From JAYQKL01 sp049889415 (GTDB lineage Bacteria > Pseudomonadota > Alphaproteobacteria > RS24), in NCBI GenBank assembly GCA_049889415.1, contig JBMHDL010000005.1:124001-188000 (forward strand): a DNA stretch of 64,000 nt, in the 5' to 3' direction. Positions 8,383-16,545 of the stretch are shown here, piece after piece. The notes under the pieces are model-generated. The model was given only the letters and a program-made list of their open reading frames with translations. It searched no databases and was not told the DNA's origin. The position numbers were made by a program, and so were the translations under genes. The stretch's first letter is position 1. Every line of letters begins with the position of its first letter.

Positions 8383-9417
8383 ATGACTAAAACAGCTCTT
8401 ATTACAGGTATTACCGGCCAAGATGGTGCCTACCTCGCGCAACTTCTGCTGGCGAAAGGCTACAAGGTAGTGGGTGCCATGCGACGGACCGCCTCGCTTA
8501 ATCTAGCGCGCCTTGCCGCACTGGGAATTGATGATCAGGTTGAGTATGTCAATTTTGACGTCAATGAATTGTCCAACATCATGCGCGTTCTGGAACAGGT
8601 CAAGCCGGACGAGATTTACAATCTTGCGGCCCAAAGTTTCGTGCAGGCCAGTTTTGAACAGCCGCTTTATACCGCCCAGATATCAGGTGTAGGAACCATG
8701 CGATTGCTGGAGGCCATGCGAACGCTGGGGACCAAGGCGAAATTTTATCAGGCTTCGACCTCTGAAATGTTCGGGCGGGTTCAGCAGACCCCGCAAAATG
8801 AAAACACCCCGTTTTATCCGCGCAGCCCCTATGGCGTCGCCAAGCTGTTTGCGCATTGGTCGGTGGTCAATTACCGCGAGGCGCATGGGCTGCAGGCCTG
8901 TTCCGGAATTTTGTTCAATCATGAAAGCCCGCTGCGGGGGATGGAATTCGTGACTCGGAAAATCACTAGCCAACTGGCCAAAATCATCTGCGAGCGGGAC
9001 GGGGTTCTGGAACTTGGTAATCTGGAGGCGCAGCGTGACTGGGGCTATGCGCCTGACTATGTAGAGGCCATGTGGTTGATGATGCAGCAGGAAAAGGCTG
9101 AGGACTTTGTCATCGCGACCGGCGCAACCCAGAGTGTGCGCTCCTTTGTCGAGTTGGCCTGCGAGACGCTGGGGCTGGATATTGCCTGGCAGGGGGCAGG
9201 TGCTGAGGAAACCGCCATTGACCGCAAAACTGGCCGAATGATCGTCCGGATAAACCCTGATTTTTACCGCCCGGCGGAGGTGGATATGCTGGTCGGAGAT
9301 GCGTCCAAGGCGCGGCAAATCCTGGGTTGGGAACCATCGACGGATTTTAACGGGCTGGTACGGATTATGGCCGAGACGGATTTGCGGCGGGCCCGCGACG
9401 GGGCCCGTTGGTTCTGA
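8383..9417 (+). CDS. gmd: GDP-mannose 4,6-dehydratase
   Basis: Converts GDP-D-mannose to GDP-4-keto-6-deoxy-D-mannose, the branch point to GDP-fucose, GDP-rhamnose and related sugars. It has 344 residues: Rossmann motif TGITGQDGAYLA, AAQSFVQASFEQP, catalytic Ser/Thr region ASTSEMFG, YPRSPYGVAK (Tyr-X3-Lys), NHESPLRG and QRDWGYAPDYVEAMW, all characteristic of Gmd. Divergent from wecA with a 53-base gap. No GDP-fucose synthase (fcl) or GDP-rhamnose reductase (rmd) lies beside it; a phosphomannomutase that could feed the pathway is at 59020-60519. Composition is closer to the chromosome than that of the genes to its left. Confidence 0.96.
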   Translation: MTKTALITGITGQDGAYLAQLLLAKGYKVVGAMRRTASLNLARLAALGIDDQVEYVNFDVNELSNIMRVLEQVKPDEIYNLAAQSFVQASFEQPLYTAQISGVGTMRLLEAMRTLGTKAKFYQASTSEMFGRVQQTPQNENTPFYPRSPYGVAKLFAHWSVVNYREAHGLQACSGILFNHESPLRGMEFVTRKITSQLAKIICERDGVLELGNLEAQRDWGYAPDYVEAMWLMMQQEKAEDFVIATGATQSVRSFVELACETLGLDIAWQGAGAEETAIDRKTGRMIVRINPDFYRPAEVDMLVGDASKARQILGWEPSTDFNGLVRIMAETDLRRARDGARWF

Positions 9418-9474
9418 TGAAACGCATCTGGATGAATGTGTCGCTTTTTCCGGATTTTATGCTATGACCGAGCG

Positions 9475-10719
9475 ATGACGAACACAGAACAAAATACTGG
9501 GGACAATATCCTCGTCGATGAAAACCGGCGTCTTGGCATGAATGTCCTGCTCCTGGCCATGGTCGTGGTCGGAGTTGGTCAGTCCCTGTTGTTCACAATT
9601 CTGCCGCCGATCGCGCGCGACTTCAATCTCAATGAATATCACGTCACCTTGATTTTCTCGGCCACAGCCCTGTTCTGGACCATCTCCAGCCCGTTTTGGG
9701 GACGGGTCAGCGACAGTTGGGGACGAAAGCGGGTCATGTTGATCGGAGTGGGCGGTTTTGCGGTGTCCACCGGCGGGGTCGGCTTGGTTCTTTACCTTGA
9801 TGAAATTGGCTGGCTACCTTTTTTTCTGATGTATCCGATGCTGCTGATCACGCGCAGCATTTTCGGCATGATATGCCCGAGCACATTCACATCCGCCATT
9901 GGCTATATCGCCGACCGGACATCACGGGAGGACCGTGCCGGTGGATTGGGCAAGGTAATGGCGGCCTTTCTGCTCGGCACCATTCTCGGCCCAGGCCTGA
10001 CCGCCATGCTGGTGCTGGTGGACATTTATCTGCCCTTCCTTATCAGTTTTATTACCGCCGTGATGATGTTGGTTGCGATCCAACTGTTTTTGCCTGAAAA
10101 CAGGCCGCCTGAGGTGTTTGAGGACAATCAAAACCGCGCCAAGCTGAAAATTATGGATCCGCGCATCAAAACTTTTCTGTATATCAGCTCGATGGGCGGG
10201 TTTCTGCAGGCTGTCATGCTGCAATTGACCGGGTTTTATGTGCTTGATGTTATGCAGTTTTCCACTCGTGACGCCACGGAGTTTCTCAGCATCGGTATGA
10301 CCTGCATGGCCGCCGGCAATATCTTATCGCAAAGTCTGATTGTGCCGTATTTTCCCATGAATACCTCGACCCAGATTTTTTACGGCTCTGTGTTTATGGG
10401 GATCGGTTTTTTCCTGTTCCTGTTGCAGCCGACGGTCGTGGTGCTGGTCATTGCGATGGCTTCCATCGGTTTCGGTTTGGGGTTGAACAGGACCGGATCG
10501 GGAGCCGGCGCGTCCTTGAGTGTATCCCCGCAGGAACAGGGTGCGGTTGCCGGCCTGTTAAGTTCCACCGCGACCATAGGCACTTTTTTTATTCCGGTTC
10601 TTATCGTGCCGATGTACCAATTCGACGCCCGCGCCCCGTATTTGTTCTGCCTATTGGTTCTGCTGACGGTGTTTGTCGCCAATATTCGGGTTAAAAAGGC
10701 CGGTCTGGGGCAGGTATAG
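9475..10719 (+). CDS. Major facilitator superfamily transporter
   Basis: Inner-membrane transporter of 414 residues with about twelve hydrophobic segments. ATG 9475 (MTNTEQN) gives a short soluble N-terminus; an upstream in-frame TTG at 9436 adds an unlikely peptide. The loop 2-3 motif A appears as WGRVSDSWGRKRVM, and the central loop EDNQNRAKLKIMDPR separates the halves. This resembles the tetracycline/multidrug-efflux type of MFS, but substrate cannot be read from sequence. It follows gmd on the same strand after 57 bases, so co-transcription is possible although a polysaccharide role is not implied. Confidence 0.85.
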   Translation: MTNTEQNTGDNILVDENRRLGMNVLLLAMVVVGVGQSLLFTILPPIARDFNLNEYHVTLIFSATALFWTISSPFWGRVSDSWGRKRVMLIGVGGFAVSTGGVGLVLYLDEIGWLPFFLMYPMLLITRSIFGMICPSTFTSAIGYIADRTSREDRAGGLGKVMAAFLLGTILGPGLTAMLVLVDIYLPFLISFITAVMMLVAIQLFLPENRPPEVFEDNQNRAKLKIMDPRIKTFLYISSMGGFLQAVMLQLTGFYVLDVMQFSTRDATEFLSIGMTCMAAGNILSQSLIVPYFPMNTSTQIFYGSVFMGIGFFLFLLQPTVVVLVIAMASIGFGLGLNRTGSGAGASLSVSPQEQGAVAGLLSSTATIGTFFIPVLIVPMYQFDARAPYLFCLLVLLTVFVANIRVKKAGLGQV

Positions 10720-10741
10720 GCAAAACAGGCCGGGTGGCATA

Positions 10742-10770
10742 TTGACAAGCGTCGACGCCTCGGTTAGGTT
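10742..10770 (+). promoter_or_regulatory. Candidate sigma70 promoter of rpmJ
   Basis: TTGACA at 10742-10747, a 17-base spacer, then TAGGTT at 10765-10770, 51 bases ahead of the rpmJ start codon. The -35 is perfect; the -10 is weaker. Confidence 0.45.
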
Positions 10771-10820
10771 CCGCCAAATTAATTATTCAGTGCTAACTGT
10801 ACCCTTTGGAGGGAAATACG

Positions 10821-10946
10821 ATGAAAGTAAGAAATTCCCTGAAGTCTCTTCGTGACCGTCACCAAAAAAACCAGGTCGTACGGCGCCGTGGACGTCTGTA
10901 TGTCATCAACAAAGTCAATAAGCGCTTCAAGGCTCGCCAGGGCTGA
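10821..10946 (+). CDS. rpmJ: 50S ribosomal protein bL36 (cysteine-free form)
   Basis: A 41-residue very basic protein starting MKVRNSLKSLRDRH and ending NKRFKARQG, which matches the alphaproteobacterial bL36 length and ends. The sequence has no cysteine, so this is the zinc-independent C-minus form that lacks the CxxC...C...H zinc ribbon. The start codon has a strong ribosome binding site (GGAGGG at 10808-10813, GGAGGGAAATACG before ATG). It is a single-gene unit with its own promoter candidate upstream and a hairpin terminator downstream. Confidence 0.95.
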   Translation: MKVRNSLKSLRDRHQKNQVVRRRGRLYVINKVNKRFKARQG

Positions 10947-10971
10947 GCCGGAACAGTCACCCCTTACCAAT

Positions 10972-10999
10972 GCCCAGATTAGATTTGGGCTTTGCTTTT
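10972..10999 (+). terminator. Intrinsic terminator after rpmJ
   Basis: GCCCAGA (10972-10978) pairs with TTTGGGC (10984-10990) around a five-base loop, one G-T pair included, followed by TTTGCTTTT. Confidence 0.6.
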
Positions 11000-11025
11000 G
11001 AGGCCGCAGACCTATTTTAGGCTCA

Positions 11026-12030
11026 ATGAGGCGTCCCATTAAAATCGTTATTCTGCTGATATGTCTTGTTCTTGTCGGGTCCGCCCTGCATGAGAGCTAT
11101 TTGCGGTATCGGATTGAAAAGACCTATCCCCCGATTGGTGAATTTGTGGATGTCGAACTGGCGCGCCTGCATTATTTGCATCGACAAAAAACATCTTCCT
11201 CCGACGCCAAAACCCCTGCAATTGTGCTCATTCACGGGGCCAGTGGCAATGCGCGGGACATGGCGCATGTTTTTTTCAACAGCCTGCCGCCTGAGCTTGA
11301 TGTTTATGCCTTTGACCGGCCGGGCATTGGCTGGAGCGTCAATAAAATCTCGCAGGAGCAGATGTCCTCGCCTGCCGCGCAGTCTGACGCCCTGGCGCAG
11401 GCCATTGATAAGTTGGGGCTTGAAAAGCCCCTGATCGTCGGCTTCAGCTGGGGTGGTGCTGTCGCCGCCGCTTTTGCGACGCGCCATCCTGACAAGGTGA
11501 GCGGGGTTGCGGCTCTGGCCGGGGTGTTTTACCCGTGGGATGGCACGGATGTCTGGTATCAGAAGCTGGCGGAAATCCCTGTCCTAAATCAGGTTTTTAT
11601 GCGGCTTTTGCTGGTCAAGATGGGCCGCCAATTGGTCCCGTCCTCAATTGAGGGGACATTTGTCCCGGAAACGCCAACTGATGATTACAGAACCAAGGCC
11701 GCCATTGATTTGATCCTGCGGCCCCAACCCTTCATTAACAATTCAATATACGGCATGCGGCTGCGCGGGCATTTGGCTGATATGGTCGGCGCGTATGACT
11801 CGATTTCAGTACCCGTCCTGCTGGCTGCAGGCGACCGGGATCGTACAGTGTTCACCCCCAATCAGTCGCAGCGTCTTTCCAAAACGGTCAAGCAGGCTCA
11901 TTTCCTTCATTTCAAAGGGGCCGGCCATATGCTCCATCATACCCGAACGGAGCGGATCACCCGGGCAATTGTTGACATGGCACACGGCAAAACCCTGCCG
12001 CCCGGTGAGCATTATATTTCCATCCCCTGA
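11026..12030 (+). CDS. Alpha/beta-hydrolase with N-terminal membrane anchor
   Basis: Serine hydrolase of the alpha/beta fold, 334 residues, substrate unknown. The N-terminus MRRPIKIVILLICLVLVG is a signal anchor or uncleaved signal, so the enzyme is probably membrane-attached or periplasmic. The oxyanion strand-loop is LIHGASGNARD; the nucleophile elbow is GFSWGGA; the acid is likely in AAGDRDRTV and the His in GAGHMLHH. The order and spacing fit the family (haloperoxidase/lipase-like members). It lies between rpmJ and the N-formylglutamate amidohydrolase, 15 bases from the latter, so those two probably share a transcript. Confidence 0.82.
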   Translation: MRRPIKIVILLICLVLVGSALHESYLRYRIEKTYPPIGEFVDVELARLHYLHRQKTSSSDAKTPAIVLIHGASGNARDMAHVFFNSLPPELDVYAFDRPGIGWSVNKISQEQMSSPAAQSDALAQAIDKLGLEKPLIVGFSWGGAVAAAFATRHPDKVSGVAALAGVFYPWDGTDVWYQKLAEIPVLNQVFMRLLLVKMGRQLVPSSIEGTFVPETPTDDYRTKAAIDLILRPQPFINNSIYGMRLRGHLADMVGAYDSISVPVLLAAGDRDRTVFTPNQSQRLSKTVKQAHFLHFKGAGHMLHHTRTERITRAIVDMAHGKTLPPGEHYISIP

Positions 12031-12045
12031 CCAGACATCCTCCCA

Positions 12046-12864
12046 ATGACCCTGCACACATATGACGCGCCCTATGCCGAGATCAACCCGGACGGCAATC
12101 CTGCGTTTTTGCTAGTCTGCGACCATGCCAGCAATGCTGTGCCTGATAGCTACAAAAACCTTGGATTGCCGGAGGCGACCCTGACGTCGCATCGCGGTTG
12201 GGACATCGGGGCAGCAGCGGTCACCGGCTTGATTGCTCAAAAGCTGCAATGTCCAGCGATTTTCGGGGGATTCTCGCGCCTTTTGATCGACCCGAACCGT
12301 GGTCTGGATGACCCGACATTGATCATGCAGCTGTCGGATGGCGAAATTATCCCAGGCAATCGGGCGGTCTTGCCCGGTCAAAAATGTGATGCATGGCGCG
12401 AGCGTGTCGCCACTTACCACACACCGTATCATGAGCGTATTTCCGCGCAAGTGACCAGGGCTGAACAGGCCGGTGTCGTGCCAATTATCCTGTCGGTACA
12501 CAGTTTTACACCGATCTGGAAAGGTGTGAAACGGCCTATGCCGGCGGCAGTCCTGTGGGACAAGGATGACCGGTTGTGCAAGCATCTGAAAGATGCCCTG
12601 GCATCGCGTCCGGTCAATGATGACCGGTTCAGCGGTCCGATCGGGGACAATCAGCCTTATTCCGGCCGTTTGAAAAACGACACGCTTTACACCCATGGCA
12701 CCTCAAAGGGTCTGCCGCATGCGATGATTGAACTGCGCCAGGACCTGCTGACCACGGTCGCCGACCAGACCTATTGGGCGGATGTGATGGTGGCTGCGCT
12801 CTCCACCGCCCGTCGGGATGAGAGCTGCGCGGTGCGCAGTTATTTCGGTTCATTTTGTGTCTGA
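12046..12864 (+). CDS. N-formylglutamate amidohydrolase family protein
   Basis: Predicted Zn-dependent amidohydrolase releasing formate or an acyl group from N-acylated amino acids; HutG2-type in histidine breakdown, though many relatives have other substrates. It has 272 residues. CDHASNAVP near residue 24-32 and SVHSFTPIWKG near residue 150 are the characteristic metal/substrate motifs, with HRGWDIGA and ELRQDLL also typical. No hut genes are visible nearby, so a histidine-degradation role is not supported by context. Starts 15 bases after the alpha/beta-hydrolase stop. Confidence 0.85.
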   Translation: MTLHTYDAPYAEINPDGNPAFLLVCDHASNAVPDSYKNLGLPEATLTSHRGWDIGAAAVTGLIAQKLQCPAIFGGFSRLLIDPNRGLDDPTLIMQLSDGEIIPGNRAVLPGQKCDAWRERVATYHTPYHERISAQVTRAEQAGVVPIILSVHSFTPIWKGVKRPMPAAVLWDKDDRLCKHLKDALASRPVNDDRFSGPIGDNQPYSGRLKNDTLYTHGTSKGLPHAMIELRQDLLTTVADQTYWADVMVAALSTARRDESCAVRSYFGSFCV

Positions 12865-12897
12865 TGGGGGGCATCCCCAGAAAACATGCCTGTTTTT
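12864..12897 (+). terminator. Weak terminator-like structure after the amidohydrolase
   Basis: A small TGGGG/CCCCA hairpin beginning at 12864 is followed by AAAACA (12881-12886)/TGTTTT (12891-12896) and a short T tract. Both stems are short; functional termination is uncertain. Confidence 0.3.
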
Positions 12898-12981
12898 TTC
12901 ATTAGGGTTAAATATGCCGGCTGAAGGCTTTTTATGAGGCGTTGTTTTTGCTATAAAAACAGAAATTTTAAGGAGTGCATT

Positions 12982-13134
12982 ATGACACAAGACAATAACA
13001 GCTCTGAATGGGGCCAGGAAATGGATGTTGCCGAGCATGAAAAGACCTATGCCCAGTTCCTTGAATGGTCAAAATGGGGAACCATTGGAGTTTGCGCGCT
13101 TGTTCTATGGTTAATTCTTTTTGTTTTCAGTTGA
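12982..13134 (+). CDS. aa3-type cytochrome c oxidase subunit IV
   Basis: A 50-residue single-span protein from ATG 12982. The soluble N-terminus contains EMDVAEHEKTYAQFLEWSKWGT, here interrupted only by the start of the helix, and one transmembrane helix (IGVCALVLWLILFVF) ends the protein. This matches the small alphaproteobacterial subunit IV (COX4_pro_2 family) that packs against subunit I of aa3 oxidases. Strong Shine-Dalgarno AAGGAG lies nine bases upstream. It is far from any visible ctaC/D/E genes, as usual for this subunit, and sits 49 bases before the transhydrogenase operon. Confidence 0.88.
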   Translation: MTQDNNSSEWGQEMDVAEHEKTYAQFLEWSKWGTIGVCALVLWLILFVFS

Positions 13135-13183
13135 TCTAAACCTAAATAAACTCTTACCGGAATAATTGGGGAGATTTAAGTCA

Positions 13184-14314
13184 ATGCCTTTACAACTGGC
13201 TGTTCTTAAAGACAGCAAGCAAGGGGAAACGCGCGCCGCCGCCACCCCTGAAACTGTCAAAAAATATGTTGCTCTGGGCATTGATGTCGAGGTCGAGACG
13301 GGTGTCGGTGAAGCCGCCGGTTTCCTTGATGCGGCTTATGCCGAAAATGGGGCGACTGTGGTCTCCGCGAAAGAGGCTGGAACCAAAGCTGATATCGTTT
13401 TGAGCGTAAATGCCCCGGATGGCGGCAAGGTTTCCGCTTTGCAGCAGGGCGCCGTTTTGCTGGCGATGTTGGACCCGCATAACAACAAAGACCAAATAAA
13501 CGCCTATGCCAAAGCCGGCCTAAAGGCAATGGCGATGGAATTGATGCCCCGCATCACCCGCGCGCAATCCATGGATGTGCTGTCGTCACAATCCAACCTC
13601 GCCGGCTATAAGTCAGTCTTGGATGCCACAGGCGTCTATGGGCGAGCCTTGCCGATGATGATGACGGCGGCTGGGACAATCGCGCCGGCGAAAATTTTCG
13701 TCATGGGGGCTGGTGTCGCCGGATTGCAGGCGATTGCAACGGCACGGCGGCTCGGCGCAGTGGTCAGTGCCACAGACGTGCGTGCGGCCGCGGCGGAGCA
13801 GGTGGAGAGCCTTGGTGCCTCTTTTGTCATGGTTGAGCAGGATGCGGATGACAGCGGCGAAACCGCCGGCGGTTATGCTAAGGAGATGTCCGAAGATTAC
13901 CAGAAGCGGCAGGCCGCATTGGTGTCAGAACACATTGCCAAGCAGGATATTGTGATCTGCACGGCGTTGATACCGGGCCGCAAGGCCCCGGTTCTTGTGT
14001 CCAAGGAGCAGGCTGAATCAATGCGCCCGGGCTCCGTGATTGTTGACCTTGCCGTGGAGCAGGGCGGTAATTGCGTCCTGTCCAAACCCGGCGAAGTAGT
14101 CGAGCATAAGGGCGTAAAAATCGTCGGTCACACCAACGTACCGGGCCGACTGGCCGGCAATGCATCCGAGCTTTATGCGCGCAATCTTTATAATTTCGTT
14201 GAGACTTTCTTCGACACGGAAAGCGGGTCTCTCAATCTTGATGACCAGGATGAAATCATCGCCGGCATCGCTCTCACCCGTGACGGTGCTGTTGTGCACC
14301 CGGCCATTTCCTAA
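13184..14314 (+). CDS. pntAA: NAD(P) transhydrogenase subunit alpha, part 1 (NAD-binding domain I)
   Basis: Peripheral dI component of the proton-translocating transhydrogenase, which uses the proton gradient to drive hydride transfer from NADH to NADP+. It has 376 residues from ATG 13184 (MPLQLAVLKDS). Family motifs are ETRAAATPETVKKY near residue 16, MELMPRITRAQSMD, the Rossmann glycine region VMGAGVAGLQAIATARRLGA, and TDVRAAAAEQVESLGA. Length corresponds to dI alone, so the alpha subunit is split as in Rhodospirillum. First gene of the three-gene operon; pntAB begins ten bases after its stop. Confidence 0.96.
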   Translation: MPLQLAVLKDSKQGETRAAATPETVKKYVALGIDVEVETGVGEAAGFLDAAYAENGATVVSAKEAGTKADIVLSVNAPDGGKVSALQQGAVLLAMLDPHNNKDQINAYAKAGLKAMAMELMPRITRAQSMDVLSSQSNLAGYKSVLDATGVYGRALPMMMTAAGTIAPAKIFVMGAGVAGLQAIATARRLGAVVSATDVRAAAAEQVESLGASFVMVEQDADDSGETAGGYAKEMSEDYQKRQAALVSEHIAKQDIVICTALIPGRKAPVLVSKEQAESMRPGSVIVDLAVEQGGNCVLSKPGEVVEHKGVKIVGHTNVPGRLAGNASELYARNLYNFVETFFDTESGSLNLDDQDEIIAGIALTRDGAVVHPAIS

Positions 14315-14324
14315 GGAGTTCATC

Positions 14325-14624
14325 ATGGGTATCAGTGACTTTACCTTTTTGATAAGTATTTTCATCCTGGCTGTCTTTGTCGGTTATTTCGTCGTTTGGT
14401 CGGTGACGCCGGCATTGCACACGCCGTTGATGTCCGTGACCAACGCCATTTCCGCGGTGATTGTGGTCGGCGCCCTTGTGGCGGTGAATGTGCAGCCGGT
14501 TGACGCCGCCTCAACAGCCTCCAGATGGCTGGGTTTTGCCGGCGTCGTCTTTGCATCAGTCAATATTTTCGGTGGTTTCATGGTAACGCAACGCATGCTT
14601 GCCATGTACCGGAAAAAGAAATAA
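14325..14624 (+). CDS. pntAB: NAD(P) transhydrogenase subunit alpha, part 2 (membrane domain)
   Basis: A 99-residue membrane protein forming the alpha-chain part of domain II in the proton channel. ATG 14325 (MGISDFTF) has AAGGAG upstream (CTAAGGAGTTCATC). Three hydrophobic segments are visible: FLISIFILAVFVGYFVVW, the conserved TPALHTPLMSVTNAISAVIVVG region (given here only as its start and end: TPALHTPLMSV and AVIVVGALVAV), and GFAGVVFASVNIFGGF. It ends VTQRMLAMYRKKK. Lies between pntAA and pntB with gaps of 10 and 12 bases, a single operon. Confidence 0.95.
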   Translation: MGISDFTFLISIFILAVFVGYFVVWSVTPALHTPLMSVTNAISAVIVVGALVAVNVQPVDAASTASRWLGFAGVVFASVNIFGGFMVTQRMLAMYRKKK

Positions 14625-14636
14625 AGGGGCTCGGAC

Positions 14637-16073
14637 ATGGATGCGAATATCTCAGCTCTGCTGTACCTGACTTCGGGTGTACTTTTCATCATCGCCCTGC
14701 GTGGCCTCAGTTCACCTGAAACTGCGCGGCAGGGTAATTTCCTGGGCATTATCGGCATGGCGATTGCGACAGCAACGACTTTAGCGTTGCCGGAAAGCGA
14801 CTTTTTCACGGATATCGGCAATCTTGCCTTTGAAAACACCTTCCTGATGACCGTTTTGGCTGTCCTGATTGGTGGAACGGTCGGTGGTGTGATCGCCGTC
14901 AGAATCGCCATGACCTCCATGCCGCAATTTGTGGCGGCCCTAAACGCCCTAGGCGGGCTGGCCTCAGTTTTGGTGGCTTGGGCGGCGTTTTTGAGCCCGA
15001 CAGCGTTCAATCTGCCGGCACTTGGCAGTCTGTCATCAGTCAGTCTTGTAGAGATGTCACTGGGTGTGGTTATCGGTATTGTGACCTTTTCCGGCTCGCT
15101 GATCGCTTTTGCCAAGTTGAACGGCAATATGTCCGGTGCACCGATTATCCTGCCCGGGCGTCACATCATCAACGGCTCCCTGTTCCTCTCCATCATTGCC
15201 GGCGTGGTGTATCTGTGTTCGGACCCGTCCCAACAAATCCCGGAAGTATTTGCCGTAATTACGGCCCTGGCCTTCGTGCTGGGATTCCTGATTATTATTC
15301 CGATCGGCGGCGCGGATATGCCGGTTGTTGTTTCTATGCTCAATTCCTATTCAGGTTGGGCAGCGGCCGGCATCGGTTTCACCCTCGGCAATATGGGGCT
15401 GATCATCACCGGCTCCCTGGTTGGCTCGTCCGGGGCTATTTTGTCCTATATCATGTGCCGCGGCATGAACCGCAGTTTCATCTCGGTCATTTTGGGCGGG
15501 TTCGGGGCTGAAGACGGTGCCGTGGTCGGTGGTGGTGCGGTTGAGCAGCGCCCGGTCAAGCAGGGTAGTGCCGATGACGCCGCCTTTATCATGAAAAACG
15601 CCTCTTCGGTGATTGTCGTGCCGGGTTACGGCATGGCGGTTGCGCAGGCCCAGCATGCCCTGCGGGAAATGGCCGATACGTTGAAGGCGGAAGGCGTCAA
15701 GGTGTCTTATGCCATCCACCCGGTTGCCGGCCGGATGCCGGGTCATATGAATGTGCTGCTGGCTGAAGCCAATGTGCCTTATGATGAAGTGTTTGAACTC
15801 GAAGACATCAATAATGATTTCGCCCAGACCGATGTGGTGTTTGTCATCGGGGCCAATGACGTCACTAATCCGGCGGCGCGGACAGATCCACAAAGCCCGA
15901 TTTTCGGTATGCCGATTCTTGAGGTCGACAAAGCCCAGACGGTGCTGTTCGTCAAGCGTGGCATGGGTTCGGGTTATGCCGGGGTCGAAAATGAGCTGTT
16001 CTTCAAAGACAATACGATGATGCTGTTCTCGGACGCCAAGAAAATGGTCGAGAACATCGTCAAGGCGTTGTAA
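14637..16073 (+). CDS. pntB: NAD(P) transhydrogenase subunit beta
   Basis: Beta subunit of the proton-translocating transhydrogenase, 478 residues. The first about 270 residues hold eight or nine membrane helices of domain II (AGVVYLCSDPSQQIPEVFA between helices). The C-terminal domain III binds NADP(H): VIVVPGYGMAVAQAQHA, IHPVAGRMPGHMNVLLAEA, VIGANDVTNPAAR and FVKRGMGSGYAGVENELF are all canonical. Third gene of pntAA-pntAB-pntB and followed by a strong bidirectional terminator. Supplies NADPH for biosynthesis at the cost of proton motive force. Confidence 0.97.
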   Translation: MDANISALLYLTSGVLFIIALRGLSSPETARQGNFLGIIGMAIATATTLALPESDFFTDIGNLAFENTFLMTVLAVLIGGTVGGVIAVRIAMTSMPQFVAALNALGGLASVLVAWAAFLSPTAFNLPALGSLSSVSLVEMSLGVVIGIVTFSGSLIAFAKLNGNMSGAPIILPGRHIINGSLFLSIIAGVVYLCSDPSQQIPEVFAVITALAFVLGFLIIIPIGGADMPVVVSMLNSYSGWAAAGIGFTLGNMGLIITGSLVGSSGAILSYIMCRGMNRSFISVILGGFGAEDGAVVGGGAVEQRPVKQGSADDAAFIMKNASSVIVVPGYGMAVAQAQHALREMADTLKAEGVKVSYAIHPVAGRMPGHMNVLLAEANVPYDEVFELEDINNDFAQTDVVFVIGANDVTNPAARTDPQSPIFGMPILEVDKAQTVLFVKRGMGSGYAGVENELFFKDNTMMLFSDAKKMVENIVKAL

Positions 16074-16091
16074 GCCCATCCCTCTAAAAAC

Positions 16092-16124
16092 AAAACGCCG
16101 CTTCGAGGAGCGGCGTTTTTTTTT
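16092..16124. terminator. Strong bidirectional terminator between pntB and rpsU
   Basis: An 11-base perfect stem, AAAACGCCGCT (16092-16102)/AGCGGCGTTTT (16109-16119), with a six-base loop and a nine-T run on the plus strand. On the minus strand the same stem is followed by TTTTGTTTTT, so it can end both convergent transcripts. Confidence 0.9.
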
Positions 16125-16141
16125 GATTATTGGTGCGGATA

Positions 16142-16357
16142 TTAGCGGCGGCCGTATCCTGCCTCACGTTGTGCGGCTTTGCGGGCCAGCTTGCGGACGC
16201 GGCGAATGGATTCCGTCTTCTCGCGTGCACGCTTCTCAGACGGCTTCTCATAGTGGTCCCGCAGTTTCATTTCGCGGAACACACCTTCGCGCTGAAGTTT
16301 CTTTTTCAGAACCCGATAGGCCTGATCAACATTATTGTCACGTACCGTAACTTGCAC
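16142..16357 (-). CDS. rpsU: 30S ribosomal protein bS21
   Basis: A 71-residue, highly basic protein beginning MQVTVRDNNVDQAYRVLKKK and containing FREMKLRDHYEKPSEKR, the bS21 signature, with a basic C-terminal tail ending AQREAGYGRR. bS21 helps mRNA start-site binding on the 30S subunit. It is a single-gene minus-strand unit that shares a terminator with pntB. The leader (16385-16402) can form a small hairpin, TCGGTG/CACCGA on the minus strand, of unknown significance. Not linked here to dnaG/rpoD as in enterics, which is normal for this class. Confidence 0.96.
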   Translation of the reverse strand: MQVTVRDNNVDQAYRVLKKKLQREGVFREMKLRDHYEKPSEKRAREKTESIRRVRKLARKAAQREAGYGRR

Positions 16358-16545
16358 TTAAATCACCTCAATTCATCTCAGATTTCGGTGCATCAACACC
16401 GAGGCGTTTGATGTATCAAGAATCCCGGCCTTTGTCCAGCCTTTACCTTAGAATTCATATGTCCGGGTGTGACAGCTTTTCCCTTGAGCCGACGGGGATG
16501 ACGGGGCATAGTCGGCTCATGTGCCATTTGGGATAAAAGAACGAG

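Noticed and set aside
14384..15127. A long minus-strand frame across pntAB and pntB.
   Set aside because: Both transhydrogenase genes are intact on the plus strand; the antisense product is low-complexity in Ala, Arg and Thr.
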